Assembly (NCBI GenBank): GCA_949152475.1
Contig: OX424568.1
Location: forward strand, 22,977,667-23,041,666
DNA from: Terebella lapidaria
Lineage: Eukaryota > Annelida > Polychaeta > Terebellida > Terebellidae
Direction: 5' to 3'
DNA: 64,000 nt
Made by a program: the position numbers and the translations under genes. A model generated the notes under the pieces. It did not search any database. It worked only from the letters and a program-made list of their open reading frames with translations, and was not told where the DNA came from. Below are positions 1-11,880 of the stretch, one piece after another. Within the stretch, counting starts at the first letter, position 1; every line of letters begins with the position of its first letter.

Positions 1-330
1 ACATAAACTTGACCTTAGGTTGGACTGAAACGATACACCATGCATACAGTATTTAAACCTATGTTCTGTTCTGACATGGGTTTACAAATCCCACCAGGGT
101 AGTAAGTCAGGCACATCATTTGCAGGCAAAAAGATCGATTTAATCCTATCAGGAGGCTAATTCAGAACTGGGGAGGGGCAGCACTGCATCAGACTCATTG
201 TAGTGAATGCCAGGAACTAAGTTACTACGGCCTAATAAGCTACTATTAGCATTTCTATTTTCTTATCAATCTATTTGAAAATTTATATATGTAAATGTAA
301 ATGTCATCCCTGTAACAACAGACTTCACTA

Positions 331-879
331 CGGAGCCGCTGAAAGGACATGGAAGAAATTTGGACATATCGTTTTTGCATTCCCTCGCAATATTATTGCT
401 TTCCCTCCCATTCCGGATCATGATCTTACTGCGTTCCCCCGCAATATCATTGTGTTCCCTAACATTCTGGATCGCGATCTTATTGCGTTTGTTCGCAAAA
501 GCTTCCATTCTGATGACACTCATTACTTCTGAGAAGGTCTTTGGGCTAGGATGTACAATAACGTGGGCAATTTTATTACCAATTAATTTCCCATACTTAG
601 GATCCGGAATGACAATTGGTTATGATAGAAAAGTGTTCTTTATTACACACCAAATGTTCTTTTTATCTGTATTTATCATTTTGTGCCACTGATGAACTCA
701 TCATTGTCATTGAATATCATACAGCTGTAGAAAAACAGGGATTGCCCACTAAATTGTACAAGTCATGTGCTCCGGTCTTTGTACATTATCACGAGAAAAT
801 GTGATCCAGAATGCGAGGGAACGCAATAACGATGTGCCAAATATATTTCTTCCCTATATGTGTACCCCCAGTGGCTCCG
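331..879. mobile_element. TA-flanked MITE with long inverted ends
   Basis: The left end begins CGGAGCCGCTG and the right end closes with CAGTGGCTCCG. Both ends abut a TA dinucleotide (329-330 and 880-881), as expected for the target duplication of Tc1/mariner-type elements. The inverted match runs inward, with gaps, past GGAAGAAAT to a run containing CGTTCCCTCGCA. The interior left part holds about two and a half copies of a roughly 57-bp repeat built on GCGTTCCCYCGCAAT and GGATCNYGATCTTA. No transposase reading frame is visible, so it is non-autonomous. The short open frames here are repeat-driven. Confidence 0.65.
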
Positions 880-1154
880 TAATGGTAATTAACTGCTGAT
901 GTGCTGAAAATGGCTGCAAAAGTAAATGGTCCCCATCATATCCCCGCCGGGGATACTGTCTCCCACCACCCAAAGACTTTCGAAATATAAAAATTGGATC
1001 GAAATATTAAAATGGTGTTATTATTTCAACGGAATAAGCCTCGTCATAATGTTGCACTTTATTCCGTGTCTACATATTACTCGTGAAATAGACCCCGGGG
1101 ACGATTTCACGAATGAGAATGAAATAGGTTCGTACAGTTTTCGGGGACTATAGA

Positions 1155-2700
1155 GTAATATATAGGAGACACCACTAGTTTAGAAGCTAAAGAAGGCGAC
1201 GGATATGACGGGGTTAGAGTAAAAAATGGGGAGTTGTTTTTGGGGGTAAAAATCAACGTCGGATTGGTACTGGGTGTATTTCTGGGCTCAGGGAAATAGT
1301 CCCCGGGGACTATATCACGAGTAATATATAGGAGACACCACTAGTTTAGAAGCTAAAAGGGCGACGGATATGATGGGGTTAGAGTAAAAAATGGGGAGTT
1401 GTTTTTTGGGGGTAAAAATCAACGTCGGATTGGTACTGGGTGTATTTCTGGGCTCAGGGAAATAGTCCCCGGGGACTATATCACGAGTAATATATAGGAG
1501 ACACCACTAGTTTAGAAGCTAAAAGGGCGACGGATATGATGGGGTTAGAGTAAAAAATGGGGAGTTGTTTTTTGGGGGTAAAAATCAACGTCGGATTGGT
1601 ACTGGGTGTATTTCTGGGCTCAGGGAAATAGTCCCCGGGGACTATATCACGAGTAATATATAGGAGACACCACTAGTTTAGAAGCTAAAAGGGCGACGGA
1701 TATGATGGGGTTAGAGTAAAAAATGGGGAGTTGTTTTTTTGGGGTAAAAATCAACGTCGGATTGGTACTGGGTGTATTTCTGGGCTCAGGGAAATAGTCC
1801 CCGGGGACTATATCACGAGTAATATATAGGAGACACCACTAGTTTAGAAGCTAAAAGGGCGACGGATATGATGGGGTTAGAGTAAAAAATGGGGAGTTGT
1901 TTTTTGGGGGTAAAAATCGACGTCGGATTGGTACTGGGTGTATTTCTAGGCTCAGGGAAATAGTCCCCGGGGACTATATCACGAGTAATATATAGGAGAC
2001 ACCACTAGTTTAGAAGCTAAAAGGGCGACGGATATGATGGGGTTAGAGTAAAAAATGGGGAGTTGTTTTTTGGGGGTAAAAATCAACGTCGGATTGGTAC
2101 TGGGTTATTTCAGGGCTCAGGGAAATAGTCCCCGGGGACTATATCACAAGTAATATATAGGAGACACCACTAGTTTAGAAGCTAAAAGGGCGACGGATAT
2201 GATGGGGTTAGAGTAAAAAATGGGGAGTTGTTTTTTGGGGGTAAAAATCAACGTCGGATTGGTACTGGGTGTATTTCTGGGCTCAGGGAAATAGTCCCCG
2301 GGGACTATATCACGAGTAATATATAGGAGACACCACTAGTTTAGAAGCTAAAAGGGCGACGGATATGATGGGGTTAGAGTAAAAAATGGGGAGTTGTTTT
2401 TTGGGGGTAAAAATCAACGTCGGATTGGTACTGGGTTATTTCAGGGCTCAGGGAAATAGTCCCCGGGGACTATATCACGAGTAATATATAGGAGACACCA
2501 TTAGTTTAGAAGCTAAAGAGGGCGACGGATATGATGGGATTAGAGTAGAAAATGGGGCGATGTTTTTTTGGGAGGTAAATATCAACGTTGGATTGGTATT
2601 GGGCATATTTCTGGGCTCAGGGAAATAGTCCCCGGGGACTATATCACGAGTAATATATAGGAGACACCACTAGTTTAGAAGCTAAAGAGGGCGACGGATA
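1155..2700. repeat. 166-bp satellite, about nine tandem units
   Basis: Units start with GTAATATATAGGAGACACC at 1155, 1321, 1487, 1653, 1819, 1984, 2150, 2316, 2481 and 2650, a spacing of 165-169 bp. The last unit is cut off near 2700. The inner units are nearly identical and the outer two on the right are more divergent, as expected when turnover acts in the middle of an array. Each junction carries the perfect palindrome ATAGTCCCCGGGGACTAT. The array lies between two GC-rich near-palindromes (CCCCGCCGGGG near 942 and CCCCGGCGGGG near 2948), so it may be the core of a larger non-autonomous element of about 0.93-2.98 kb. No coding function is seen. Confidence 0.9.
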
Positions 2701-3069
2701 TGATAACAATGTAAAGTGTATATATTGGGATACAAAATCCCAAGCCTTATATGTCTATGCCCCTCATTCCGTGACTGAAAACGGAATAGGCCTAAACGGC
2801 AATGCAAATTATCAAAACGTCGTAGCTGTCGGCATATTGTTACTATAAAGGGATATATTTCATGGTTTGGTGCATGCACAGCAAACTATACACAGCATAC
2901 ACCACAGATGTCAAATGCGCATGCCCTAACCAGTGCAGGGAAATACTCCCCGGCGGGGACTATATCACGATATGGCCAATATATTCATTCACTAATTCAT
3001 GTAATTTGAGTTGTGAGTGTCAGCATATAGACTGAAAGAGTGATACGGTGTCGTAGTTTAGTCACTTAC

Positions 3070-3118
3070 CCAAATAAAGGCACACTGCCACAAGGGTCAC
3101 GATGAATAAAGACCGCAT
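3070..3118 (-). CDS. Signal-peptide first exon of an unidentified gene (partial)
   Basis: On the minus strand an ATG at 3118 opens a short frame reading MRSLFIVTLVAVCLYLG. It stops at a strong donor, TTTGG followed by GTAAGTGAC, at 3070/3069 in phase 1. The peptide has a basic residue then an unbroken hydrophobic run, the form of a secretory signal, so this looks like the first coding exon of a secreted or membrane protein. No convincing following exon lies between it and the left edge. The next 2 kb are satellite and MITE sequence, so the gene probably continues beyond the window. The family cannot be named. A chance hydrophobic frame next to a donor-like site is the alternative. Confidence 0.4.
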
Positions 3119-4150
3119 TTTTGACAGGCTTCTGAAGCACGCGGAATGTGTTGTTCCTCTGCCCAATGTGCCCATCAGATAACAAACTGTTCAACCCAAA
3201 AACTCAACTAAAAACCGTAACATTACCAGAATGATCTGACATTTTACGTGTTTTGATTATTTTTTTGTGAGATCGATGTTTGCGGAAGTCGATATTTTCC
3301 ACGAACTGTTTATTTCATTCTTACTAGTGTAAGAAGACCGAGATCATTCAAATACAGGCGACCAACATGCGAGTGACTTTTCAAATGCGTTTTTTTTTTT
3401 TTTAGCGCCAAGCGAATCAGAAACACTGGCAGATTTCACACCTCAAAAATATGACTCTTCTGATAAAGATTTCCCCCCTAAAGCTAATCAATCAAGATGT
3501 AGCTGAACCTGTGAAAGAAAGACTTCCTGCCAGTTATAGGGCCTAAGATATAACTTTCTGTCAAAGAGGTCTTATCCTACTGGGACCAACATATGCAGAA
3601 ATAATCATAATCAATGGGAATCAAATCAAGATGTTGAATTTGTATATGGTATGAAATCGTACAAGTTTATATGCCTTCATATGTATCTAGGGGGCAACCT
3701 CGTTTTACCATAATTCGCTGCACGGCTCGCAATGCACATCGGCAGATCTACATTTATGGCATCTCTGTACGTACGTGGTATCATTTCAAATTTTCTGATC
3801 GGTCAGTAAGTCTTCCTCAACAATGACTGAAAACCGACGACACTATGATTGATATAAGAGAATACATCACAAGGGCGTAGCTCTAATTACGCAAATTGCG
3901 TACTAAAATTTTTGCGTAACGTCAGCTGGTTTTTGCGTAATGATCATAAATAGAGGGTTTTAAATGAGTGCCCAAATATCAAATAGCCAATATCAAGTTT
4001 ACGACCCAAAGAACTTTTGCTTTTTGCGCGCATTGGTGAGCCGTTGGTTGTCCACTGGGAATTCATTTCGTCTACATTTTCCCAAAAACACATGTCCGTC
4101 AACATCTGCAAATGGGAGGAAGGGGCACTGGGGACTGAGCGGGGAGTCTC

Positions 4151-5534
4151 GAGACGATTCACCGACAGTTTATAGCCCCGATTCAGTGATTCACCGACGG
4201 TTGGCTGGGCGGGCCAGACTCGCTGTGGGCTTAGCTAGAGAAGTGTTGGGAAGTAATACCTATACAAGTTGCATGACTTTGTCGTCGTAGATAGGTCTGG
4301 CCTAGCACTAGACTTAATAGATTTAGAATAAAACTCAACTGAAGATGGTGATTTCGAACGGAACTTATAATTTTGTCATTGCTCACATAGTGGCAGCACT
4401 GCAGTGAGCTATGGCGGCAAAATCAAAATATTGTTTATTCTACCTGTTTACATGTAGGTTGGATACGACACGGAACGTTGCAGTTGCTTTGATCACAAGC
4501 TTTGATCATTATATGGGCATTCTATATATGTGACACCAGTTGAACACTTCTCAATGTCGCTCAGTAAATTGGATTGCAATTAACCAAATTCAAGTAGCAC
4601 ACTAATAATTACATGCATACCGCGTGATGCAAGAGTCGTTCAAACAGTGCATGGTGACTACAAAATTGGATTGCAATTAATTAAAATAACTTTGACGATC
4701 AAGTGATAGCAGCTGATTCATGTTCCCAAACTTTAGCTGATTCTGGTCTCATGCAGTGGCTGTTGAGAGGCGACATTTTTCGATATCAGAGGAAAGCTTA
4801 CAAGAAGACCCAAGCAAAGATCATCAACTGGTGGGAACTGAGAAACGGCAACATCTCCGCGAAGGAACTCCTCAAGAATTGTTCAACTGTCAACAGACCC
4901 TTGTCAACGGACCCTCCATTGCTGTACATTGCTCCATTTTTTATCAACTTTTACTTTGAATATCAGCTTGAAACCAAGTTTGGCACATATTAAAATATAA
5001 GTTATGGTGAAAAGTTCGATCTGGCTCCAAATTTGTCATCTTGAAATGCAGTTTTGGTGAACTTTTACTATGATATTCAATTTGAAACCAAGTTTGGCAC
5101 ATATTAGCCTATGAGTTAAACTATGACTTATGGCGAGAAGTTGGATCTGGCTCAAATTTCGTCATCTTGAAATGCAGTTTTGGTGAACTTTTACCTTGAA
5201 TTTCAATTTGGAACCAAGTTTCTTAAATATTTTGAGTTGAAATATAACTTCAGGTGAAAAGTTTGACTTGGCTGTAATTTCCTTATTTTGTCGATCATGT
5301 CAGAATGGAAACTCATATGAGTGGTTTCAGTGGTGATCTTGAATTCGACCTTCGATCAATGTGGCAAATGCCAGTCATGAGGCATTGTAGCTGTTGGTGA
5401 TAGTATTACAAAGTTAAATTTGAAAGTTGTATCCATCGGATCGTTCATGGGCTTTTGGGCCCAGTGGCAATGCCAAGGGCTACACATGCAGACTCGTCGG
5501 TGAACTTGTGAAATAACTGTCGGTGAATCGTCTC
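4151..5534. mobile_element. Decayed DNA element with 20-bp inverted repeats
   Basis: GAGACGATTCACCGACAGTT at 4151-4170 is repeated exactly in inverse orientation at 5515-5534. A second, shorter form (ATTCACCGACGG near 4190; CCGTCGGTGAAT near 5541) also appears on each side, and GTCGGTGAAACG lies further out on the right. Inside is a 96-codon open frame at 4703-4993, plus. It is basic and Trp/Lys-rich and matches no family I can name. It is followed by about three copies of a roughly 120-bp tandem unit (near 4947, 5061 and 5187) containing GAAACCAAGTTTGGCACATATT. The true outer ends and target duplication were not resolved. Confidence 0.5.
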
Positions 5535-5579
5535 AAAAAACCGTCGGTGAATCGTCCTGTCGGTGAAACGTCTAGCATT

Positions 5580-7340
5580 CGTGTTCACCTACGCCTCTTC
5601 CTGGTTGTCCTCGTAGTTTTGGGGGCTTCTTCTTTCTACTTTCTTTTTCATTCTTCTGGTTTTCACCACTAAGTTAATCTGCATTCCAGACAATCACTCG
5701 AGTTCTCCTCAACGAATCTCTAAATAATGTTCATTGCATCTGTTACAGAGCTCGTGAAATATTCGAACGCAAAGAAGTAACACAAAAGAAAATGTAAAAT
5801 TGATCAGCACATCTTAGTCCTACTCGTAATTATCGCACTGTTGGTAGTTAGTTTTTGATGGAATATTTCGTTTTTGATTCCTTGTACTGTGAGTTATGTG
5901 AGACAGACGCACTCAATCACGTTGTTTACAAAGGTATATATGTCATAGAGTCTTGGCATCAATTTCGCAAAATCAATGAATATATTGTATTATGGCCATA
6001 CTATGTTTGGAGTTAGGCCTACATCGAAATGTGCGCCCATAATCACTGTAGGATTGCAAATATACGTCCAGCTTTTGAGGCCCTTGAGCGGGCCCCAGTC
6101 CCCCGGCCGAAATTGCTTCGCGCCTTCGGCGCTCGCAATGCTTTTTCTCATGCTTCTAACAAGCTTCAACGATTTTGCGTACTCTCAAAACTACCTCAGC
6201 TACGCCCCTGCATCAGAACAATATGTAGGCTATTCGAACGACATTTGATGACAAAACACCAGGGCATGTAAGATGTCGATGCATGTTAATCAGACCAAAT
6301 ACCTATGAAATTTTGTGTACCACTCTAAATCAGCTCTAATATTTTATTGGAGGGCATATATTTATCTCGTCCGGTTGATATATATGCCATATGGTCTCAG
6401 TATTTGTGGCCAAAAACACATGGCCTGCTCAGAATAGTCTTATAATCCTTGTTTTATTAACATAGAACATGGACGTTTTACGTCCATGCATAGAATTGTG
6501 TTTTCCTGTGACACGTTGTACTTTTAATCTAGGGACGTATTTCCTTGTAGATCCTGTCACAGATTATTGATTACAATAAAGTCGTTCCTGTCGGAATGTC
6601 GCTCAAGCTGGGAGCATCGTTAGCACTATTGATGAATCATCACCTACAATTATCTCCAAATATATAGTCATTTTGAATAGGCCTAACGACTTCACAGTCT
6701 TTTGACTCTCATTCCACACAACTTTTACACGAACGAAATAATAATCTTCAACACATTTACAGTTACGTTTGTCCTTCACTTGCTCAATTCGTGTATATAA
6801 CAGCTTGTGCATTGACATAGTATTAGTCTGGGTCATCGATCAGATCATGCGCATCACTTCACACCAATTGTATAAAAAGGTCATGGTGACATACCGGTAG
6901 ATCTATATGTGTGACATGCTGTTGATATGGAGACGATAACTATGAAAACATGGGAGTTGCAGATTCTGCTCAGATTTCAATACTTTTCCAGACCGACTAA
7001 GATTCAAACAGAAGAGGAAACCGAGAAGCAACAACCGTCATTTTGTAACCGATCTCATCAAATGGACCGGGAAATGGACAAGGTTCCTTCGACTAACGTG
7101 ATGCCTTTCTTAAATCTGATCATGCAGCACCTTCACACAGATGTATAGAGTCATTGTTAATGATCCTTATCAGAATTCTCAATGCAGGAGTTTTGTGTGG
7201 TAAATTCTTTGGGCTAGTGATGTCGCCCTAGTTTGCATGAAGGTCAAGTTGAATCAAGCATTACCTACTGATTACTGAATGAAAAGGCGATCAATAATAC
7301 CCAAGATTGAGAGACAGAAAATGTGTCCTTGTTGAAGTTG
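5580..7340. other. Intergenic, no gene seen
   Basis: I find no open frame with family similarity or paired splice signals here. A small perfect hairpin, CATGGACGT-TTT-ACGTCCATG, lies near 6469-6489. A 73-codon plus frame at 6927-7148 is unrecognised and lies just upstream of the retroelement fossil. Confidence 0.4.
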
Positions 7341-7384
7341 TGTGATTCAAAACATTCAACTTGAAGAAATATTCAGGATAGCTA

Positions 7385-7855
7385 TTAAAAGTGCGTATCA
7401 GCCCATTACCTTGCATTGGTGGAATAGCATCAACAGAGGAGAGCCTTCAAGTGGGTTTCAATGGGATTTTCTCAGGGTCTATGTGTTGTTCCAGCTTCAT
7501 TCCAGGTCCTCATGCAAGAGGCTCAACTGAAATTGCCTGGTATATCTGGATGATATTGTTGTTTTCTTTCAGTTCTCAGATCATCAAATTTGCCTTTGAA
7601 AGGAAGACACAGAAGCTATTCATGTGCTCAATGATATATAAAATTTCAGGCATATAGTTCAAGCCCCAGGTCTATAATGTGACCCAAAGGAGGCACTGGA
7701 GACTGTAGATTATACCTGATAACCTGAACAACGAAAGAAAGCCTCGGGAATCATGGGATTTTACAGTGTTCATCACTGATATCGCTTCTGCTACCAGCCT
7801 ACTACTAGGCAAGAAAAAGAGGAAATCCAAACAAGTTCAGTCACCCAGGTGTGTA
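7385..7855 (+). mobile_element. Ty3/gypsy LTR-retrotransposon pol fossil (broken)
   Basis: Short stretches resemble the reverse transcriptase of Ty3/gypsy elements in the expected order: a GFQ-type segment, a YLDDI-type catalytic box near 7540, and further on a segment like the FLG-x-x-G-[FY]-Y region that follows the transcriptase. The reading frame is not continuous and the copy is clearly broken at several points. No gag, integrase or LTRs were found nearby, so only part of pol survives. It appears old. Confidence 0.6.
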
Positions 7856-8591
7856 TGGACGAGACGGCCAGTTCATTCACCAAGTGGTTAGAGACGAGAC
7901 GGCCAACAGTTACAAACAGTCCTAACACATACAATGGTTATGACTGCACCATCATAGCGGTAATTCTGGAGTATTCACAGCCATTCCAAATGAGGGTTGA
8001 AACCAGACTATGAGAAACATTTAATGCATAGTCGAGGGATGAATGGTGGACCTGGAAATTTCCTCCATCGTCCCATATATTCATGCTTATCGCGCAATGT
8101 CTAATATGTTAATTGATAAAACTAACAGGGTTTAGGCTGGACTATTTTTAGGAAGGTGGTGTGGACCGCTAAAGTACACGCAAGACCATTAAACATTTAG
8201 TTGAATGATCATTTCAATTGGTATTATGTAGCATCCACATACACCGCTACTTGCAGAGTTAACAGAAACTCTACACAATCTGTATATAACTTGTGTCGTG
8301 TAATGTAGGATGAAGCCGATTTGAATGCACTAAGCCCACTTCAACTTTTTCAGATTTTCAATCTGGAATCAATCCTCAAACCATGATGCCAGATCATTTG
8401 TCATGGACTCTATGGAAGGGTCCTCTACCATTATTATTGTGTCAGGCACAATTTGATAAATTACTTATTATGTTAGCGTTTTTGTGTTTTCATTATATAT
8501 TGTTCTTTACGGCAATCTCCAACTTTAATGATTTAGTGTGCCAAAATTGCTCCCGTGTTTCACACGAAAACAATCCATTATCAAGCAACAT

Positions 8592-8597
8592 TTTATT
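8592..8597 (-). terminator. Candidate poly(A) signal of the TMEM254-like gene
   Basis: AATAAA on the minus strand lies about 206 nt downstream of the TMEM254 stop codon. This is a plausible 3'-end signal. No other AATAAA lies closer. Confidence 0.45.
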
Positions 8598-8802
8598 TGG
8601 AATTACATGTACAAAACATACATGTATGCCACTGTCATTCGATGCACAGCTCGCATACAAACATTATACTCTCAATAAGTTTTACAATCAACACGATCTC
8701 AACTGACAGACAACAATCACTGTTCATTCTACAAAACCTACGGATTTTTATAAATATTGTACATGTATGTTCAAGTGATACAAATATTTCTTACTGCTTT
8801 AA

Positions 8803-10017
8803 TCAATCTTTTTTCGTTTTGTAATCAACGAGAAATTTCAATGAAAAATATCCACATATTAAAGTTTGGAAGAACCACCAACGAGTTGTGTCTGGGTGTA
8901 TTCCTTTCTGCCTGAAAATAAATAGCACATTAAATGAGATCTTCACCGAAAAAATAATGTCCATAAAGCACTGATAGATATATCTTCTAATTTACCTGCA
9001 CAGTTTTACTGCCATCCAGCTCTCGACTAAGTGCATTGACCAGGCCGTGTAAAATCTGAAATTTATGTGAATGCAGGTAACATCAATTTTTTAAGTGGAA
9101 ATAGTTATTAGGCAAAATCAGGATATTGATTGAGTTGCTTTGAATAAACAAGTATTAAGAGAAGCCAGAGAGTTTCTCCAAGATAATGAACTCACATGAT
9201 TTTTAGCACCAACGGTAGTTTGTCGGCGACAAAGATCGAGAATGTACCAACCGGTCCCAGTAATCCAAGAGGCAATAGTTGTGGACACAGGAATGTCAAC
9301 TGCAATTAAATACATTTTAATTGGCCTTGGTAAAATATATATCTGTACTAATATTACTTACATGTACTCACTTGTTTATAATATGCATTTTTTTTAGATG
9401 TGTTTACCACAGTCACCCATTGATATATTAATAACAATTTATTCTCAAGCATAATGAAAATCTACTCCAAAATTCAGTGAGCCATAGCGACCATATCATT
9501 AGACTCTATATAGGTCCAGCTTATTCCGGACGTTACGACTTTAGGGTGCACATGATTCTCCAAGCTATACATAATAGAACTTATAAGTTGATTGAAAACA
9601 TTGAAACGGTGTTACTACATTTGTACTATATTGTAACTGAATTAGCACCGGTCCGTCATAGTTTAGCACGATCTATTTCACAAGAATGCTGGCTATTTTT
9701 CATTGTTTATCATCAATTCATCATACGAAGCACGAACTTTATCAAGCGTTTGGCTATTGTTGGTGATCAGATCTGGAACAGGGGCAAAGAGCATTTTACA
9801 CGCAAAGGACGTGGGCGATAATATAAGAATATAAGAATAAATCATTCAGTAATGCGCCTCACTTGAGAGAAAAAAAAATTATACGGCCAAAATAACTCAC
9901 CGAGAGCAAGGTCATTCCGAATATGGCGAAGACCGCGCCAAATGGGTTGGGAAAACGGAAATATTCATCTTCTCTCTTGTCGGCCACAGGACTCCATTCA
10001 TTTATGTTTACAGACAT
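8803..10017 (-). CDS. TMEM254: TMEM254-like small membrane protein
   Basis: Four minus-strand exons join with consistent phases: 10017-9901, 9299-9196, 9055-8996 and 8911-8803, giving 129 residues (human TMEM254 is about 123). Donors are GTGAGT, GTGAGT and GTAAAT, and every acceptor has a normal AG. The product keeps the family landmarks in order: a first hydrophobic segment (about 26-43), the LGPVG-F segment (LGPLGPF in human), the Y-x-AW-x-x-H-x-x-ES motif in exon 3 (WLAWLIHVGES in human), and K-G-I followed by W-x-FQT in exon 4. Several hydrophobic helices suggest an integral membrane protein. The family's function is unknown. The start at 10017 sits in ACCATGTC; an in-frame ATG at 10068 would add 17 residues. 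The short exons explain why no long frame marks the gene. Confidence 0.88.
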
Positions 10018-10070
10018 GGTTCCGATTTCGCACACCAGATGGCGCCTCGTCGGGTCACTGCCTGGCATGG

Positions 10071-10114
10071 AGATACATTATGACGATCTTCGGCGCGGTC
10101 GTCATTATGTATCT
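10071..10114. promoter_or_regulatory. Inverted repeat with paired TGACG half-sites upstream of TMEM254
   Basis: AGATACATTATGACGA at the left is mirrored by TCGTCATTATGTATCT at the right, 16-bp arms with one mismatch around a GC-rich 12-base centre. Each arm ends in TGACGA, a CREB/ATF-type half-site. It lies just upstream of the TMEM254 start, so it is either a promoter element or a 5'-leader hairpin. Confidence 0.4.
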
Positions 10115-10572
10115 GTATGTTGCCTTAAATCAATGGCCTAAATTTTAAAATTTGTTTAAAAGCCGTCTTTAGCGGATATTTTCGTGATGCTAAATGGTAG
10201 GCCCTATTGTATCATAAATTGGCATACTTCACTTGGGAGTCTGGGGTTTGGAGAATGGCCCGGGGGACTAGACGTCCATCTCTTAGATCATTGAGGTTTC
10301 TATGAACTTTTATCCATTTTGGTGGTGCTTTCATGGAAAAACTCATCTAATGAAGTTACATCAAAGCAGATACTAATAATAGTCCTACGATATTTTATTA
10401 AAATATTCCCACATAGGGCTTATATAAGTTATTGAAGTTGCAAGCATAATCGGTCTTGAGGTAGAGTCTAGGCCCCAACCTCCCTGGATCCGCCCCTGAT
10501 CATGAATCAGTAGAAAATAATCATAAACCTAATGGGCCTACTCTGATTTTTCTAACTTGTTTACACTGTAAT

Positions 10573-11005
10573 GTTATCGTTCTATTATTTGGCATACTTC
10601 AACTTGGAGTCAAACGGCAATTTCCTACCAAATTTCAGAGTTCTATCAATTGAAGAAGTTGGCAATTCAGGCGAGCAATTCATGCTATTGTTCCAGCCCA
10701 GAACGGGATCTCGACAATTTGAGCATATTCGTTCCTGTTTACATGCATCAGAGTTCGATACTATTGTAGGCCTAACTTTAGTCCAGAAGACAAAAATATG
10801 TTGGTTTTGCAAAATTGCTCCGCTACAAAAACAAGCAAATACACGAAATTGTATGCGGACCCAAAAATTGAATCACAGGGCTAAAATTTAACATTCGGAT
10901 AGATTGCCAATTTTGTGTTCAATTTTCGATAGTGGTCTGAAATTCGGTAGAATTTTGCCTTTTGACTCCCAGGTGCACGAAGTATGTCAAATAAAGAACG
11001 ATAAC
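10573..11005. mobile_element. MITE with terminal inverted repeats of about 70 bp
   Basis: The left end reads GTTATCGTTCTATTATTTGG and continues CATACTTC...GGAGTCAAACGGCAATTT. The right end is the inverse complement of nearly the same sequence (GTTATCGTTCTTTATTTGAC, then CATACTTC...GGAGTCAAAAGGCAAAATT). The inner 290 bp contain no family-like frame; the 106-codon frame that starts in the left end is accidental. A fragment of the same end sequence (AATTGGCATACTTCACTTGG) lies separately near 10215. Confidence 0.75.
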
Positions 11006-11039
11006 TACGACGGCGCTTTAGGGCCACAACGTAGAGCAA

Positions 11040-11456
11040 AAAATTAACTCGAGATCTCGAAATTAAACTCGTTATCTCGAAATTAAATTCGTTATATCGA
11101 GTTTGAATTTCGTTCTGTCGATTTAAAAACTCGGTATCTTGACAAAGAGCCGTTATCTCGAAGTTAAACTTATTTCCAAGATAACGACTCCTTATCTCGA
11201 GATAACGACTATTTAACTTGAGATAACGACTTCTAATTTCGAGAAAACGACTTTCAATTTCGAGGAAACAACTTTTTATTTTCAGATAGCGAGTTTTTGA
11301 ATTCCAGATAACGACTTTTCATCTCGAGATAACGACTTTTAACGACTTTGTATTTCGAGATAACGAGTTTGTAAACTGCAGATAACAACTTTTTGTCTCG
11401 AGATAACGAGTTTTTATTTTGAGATAACGACTTTTATCTCAAGATAACGAGTAATA
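11040..11456. repeat. Foldback array of GAGATAACGA repeats
   Basis: The left third carries CGTTATCTCGAAATTAAA-type units and the rest carries the opposite orientation, CTCGAGATAACGACTTTT, repeated at roughly 20-30 bp steps. The two halves can pair, so the region is a large imperfect inverted repeat made of a tandem motif. It ends directly against the GGTTACCGGAC element that starts at 11461. Confidence 0.8.
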
Positions 11457-11460
11457 AAAA

Positions 11461-11880
11461 TTAGCCCAAGGGCTAAGAGAGGTTACCGGACAATTTTGGT
11501 TTCAAGCATTGCAGGTGACATATGACCTTGAGATTTATCAATGAAGGTCATCTTTGTGAACTGCAATGTCACCATTAGGTATGCTGCACAAGACTTAATA
11601 TATGTTCATAATACAAACATATAAGCTCTATCAACAAGTATTTTGTCTGTGGAGGCCAATTTATCCATGTCAGGTCAGGCAAGATTTCAGGGTCATCAAA
11701 GGTCAAATTCAAGATCACCACACAAATCGTCATATATGACTTCCCATTTGAAAGTGCCAATATCTAAGCTCTATCTTCAAGCGTTCTATGAGTACATTCC
11801 TGGCAGCTCCCATTATGAAGGAAAAAAAGTGCCCAAAATATCTCTAGATTAGGAAATAAATTTTGGTGAAAATGGCCAAA
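11461..11880. mobile_element. GGTTACCGGAC element, copy A (left part only)
   Basis: The copy starts TTAGCCCAAGGGCTAA followed by GGTTACCGGACAA and stays alignable to the copies at 16709 and 33627 through the segments ATATGACTTCCCATTTGAAAG and CAGCTCCCATTATGAAGGAA. It then diverges, and the right end present in the other copies is missing. GGTCA-containing blocks recur along it. There is no coding capacity. Confidence 0.7.
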
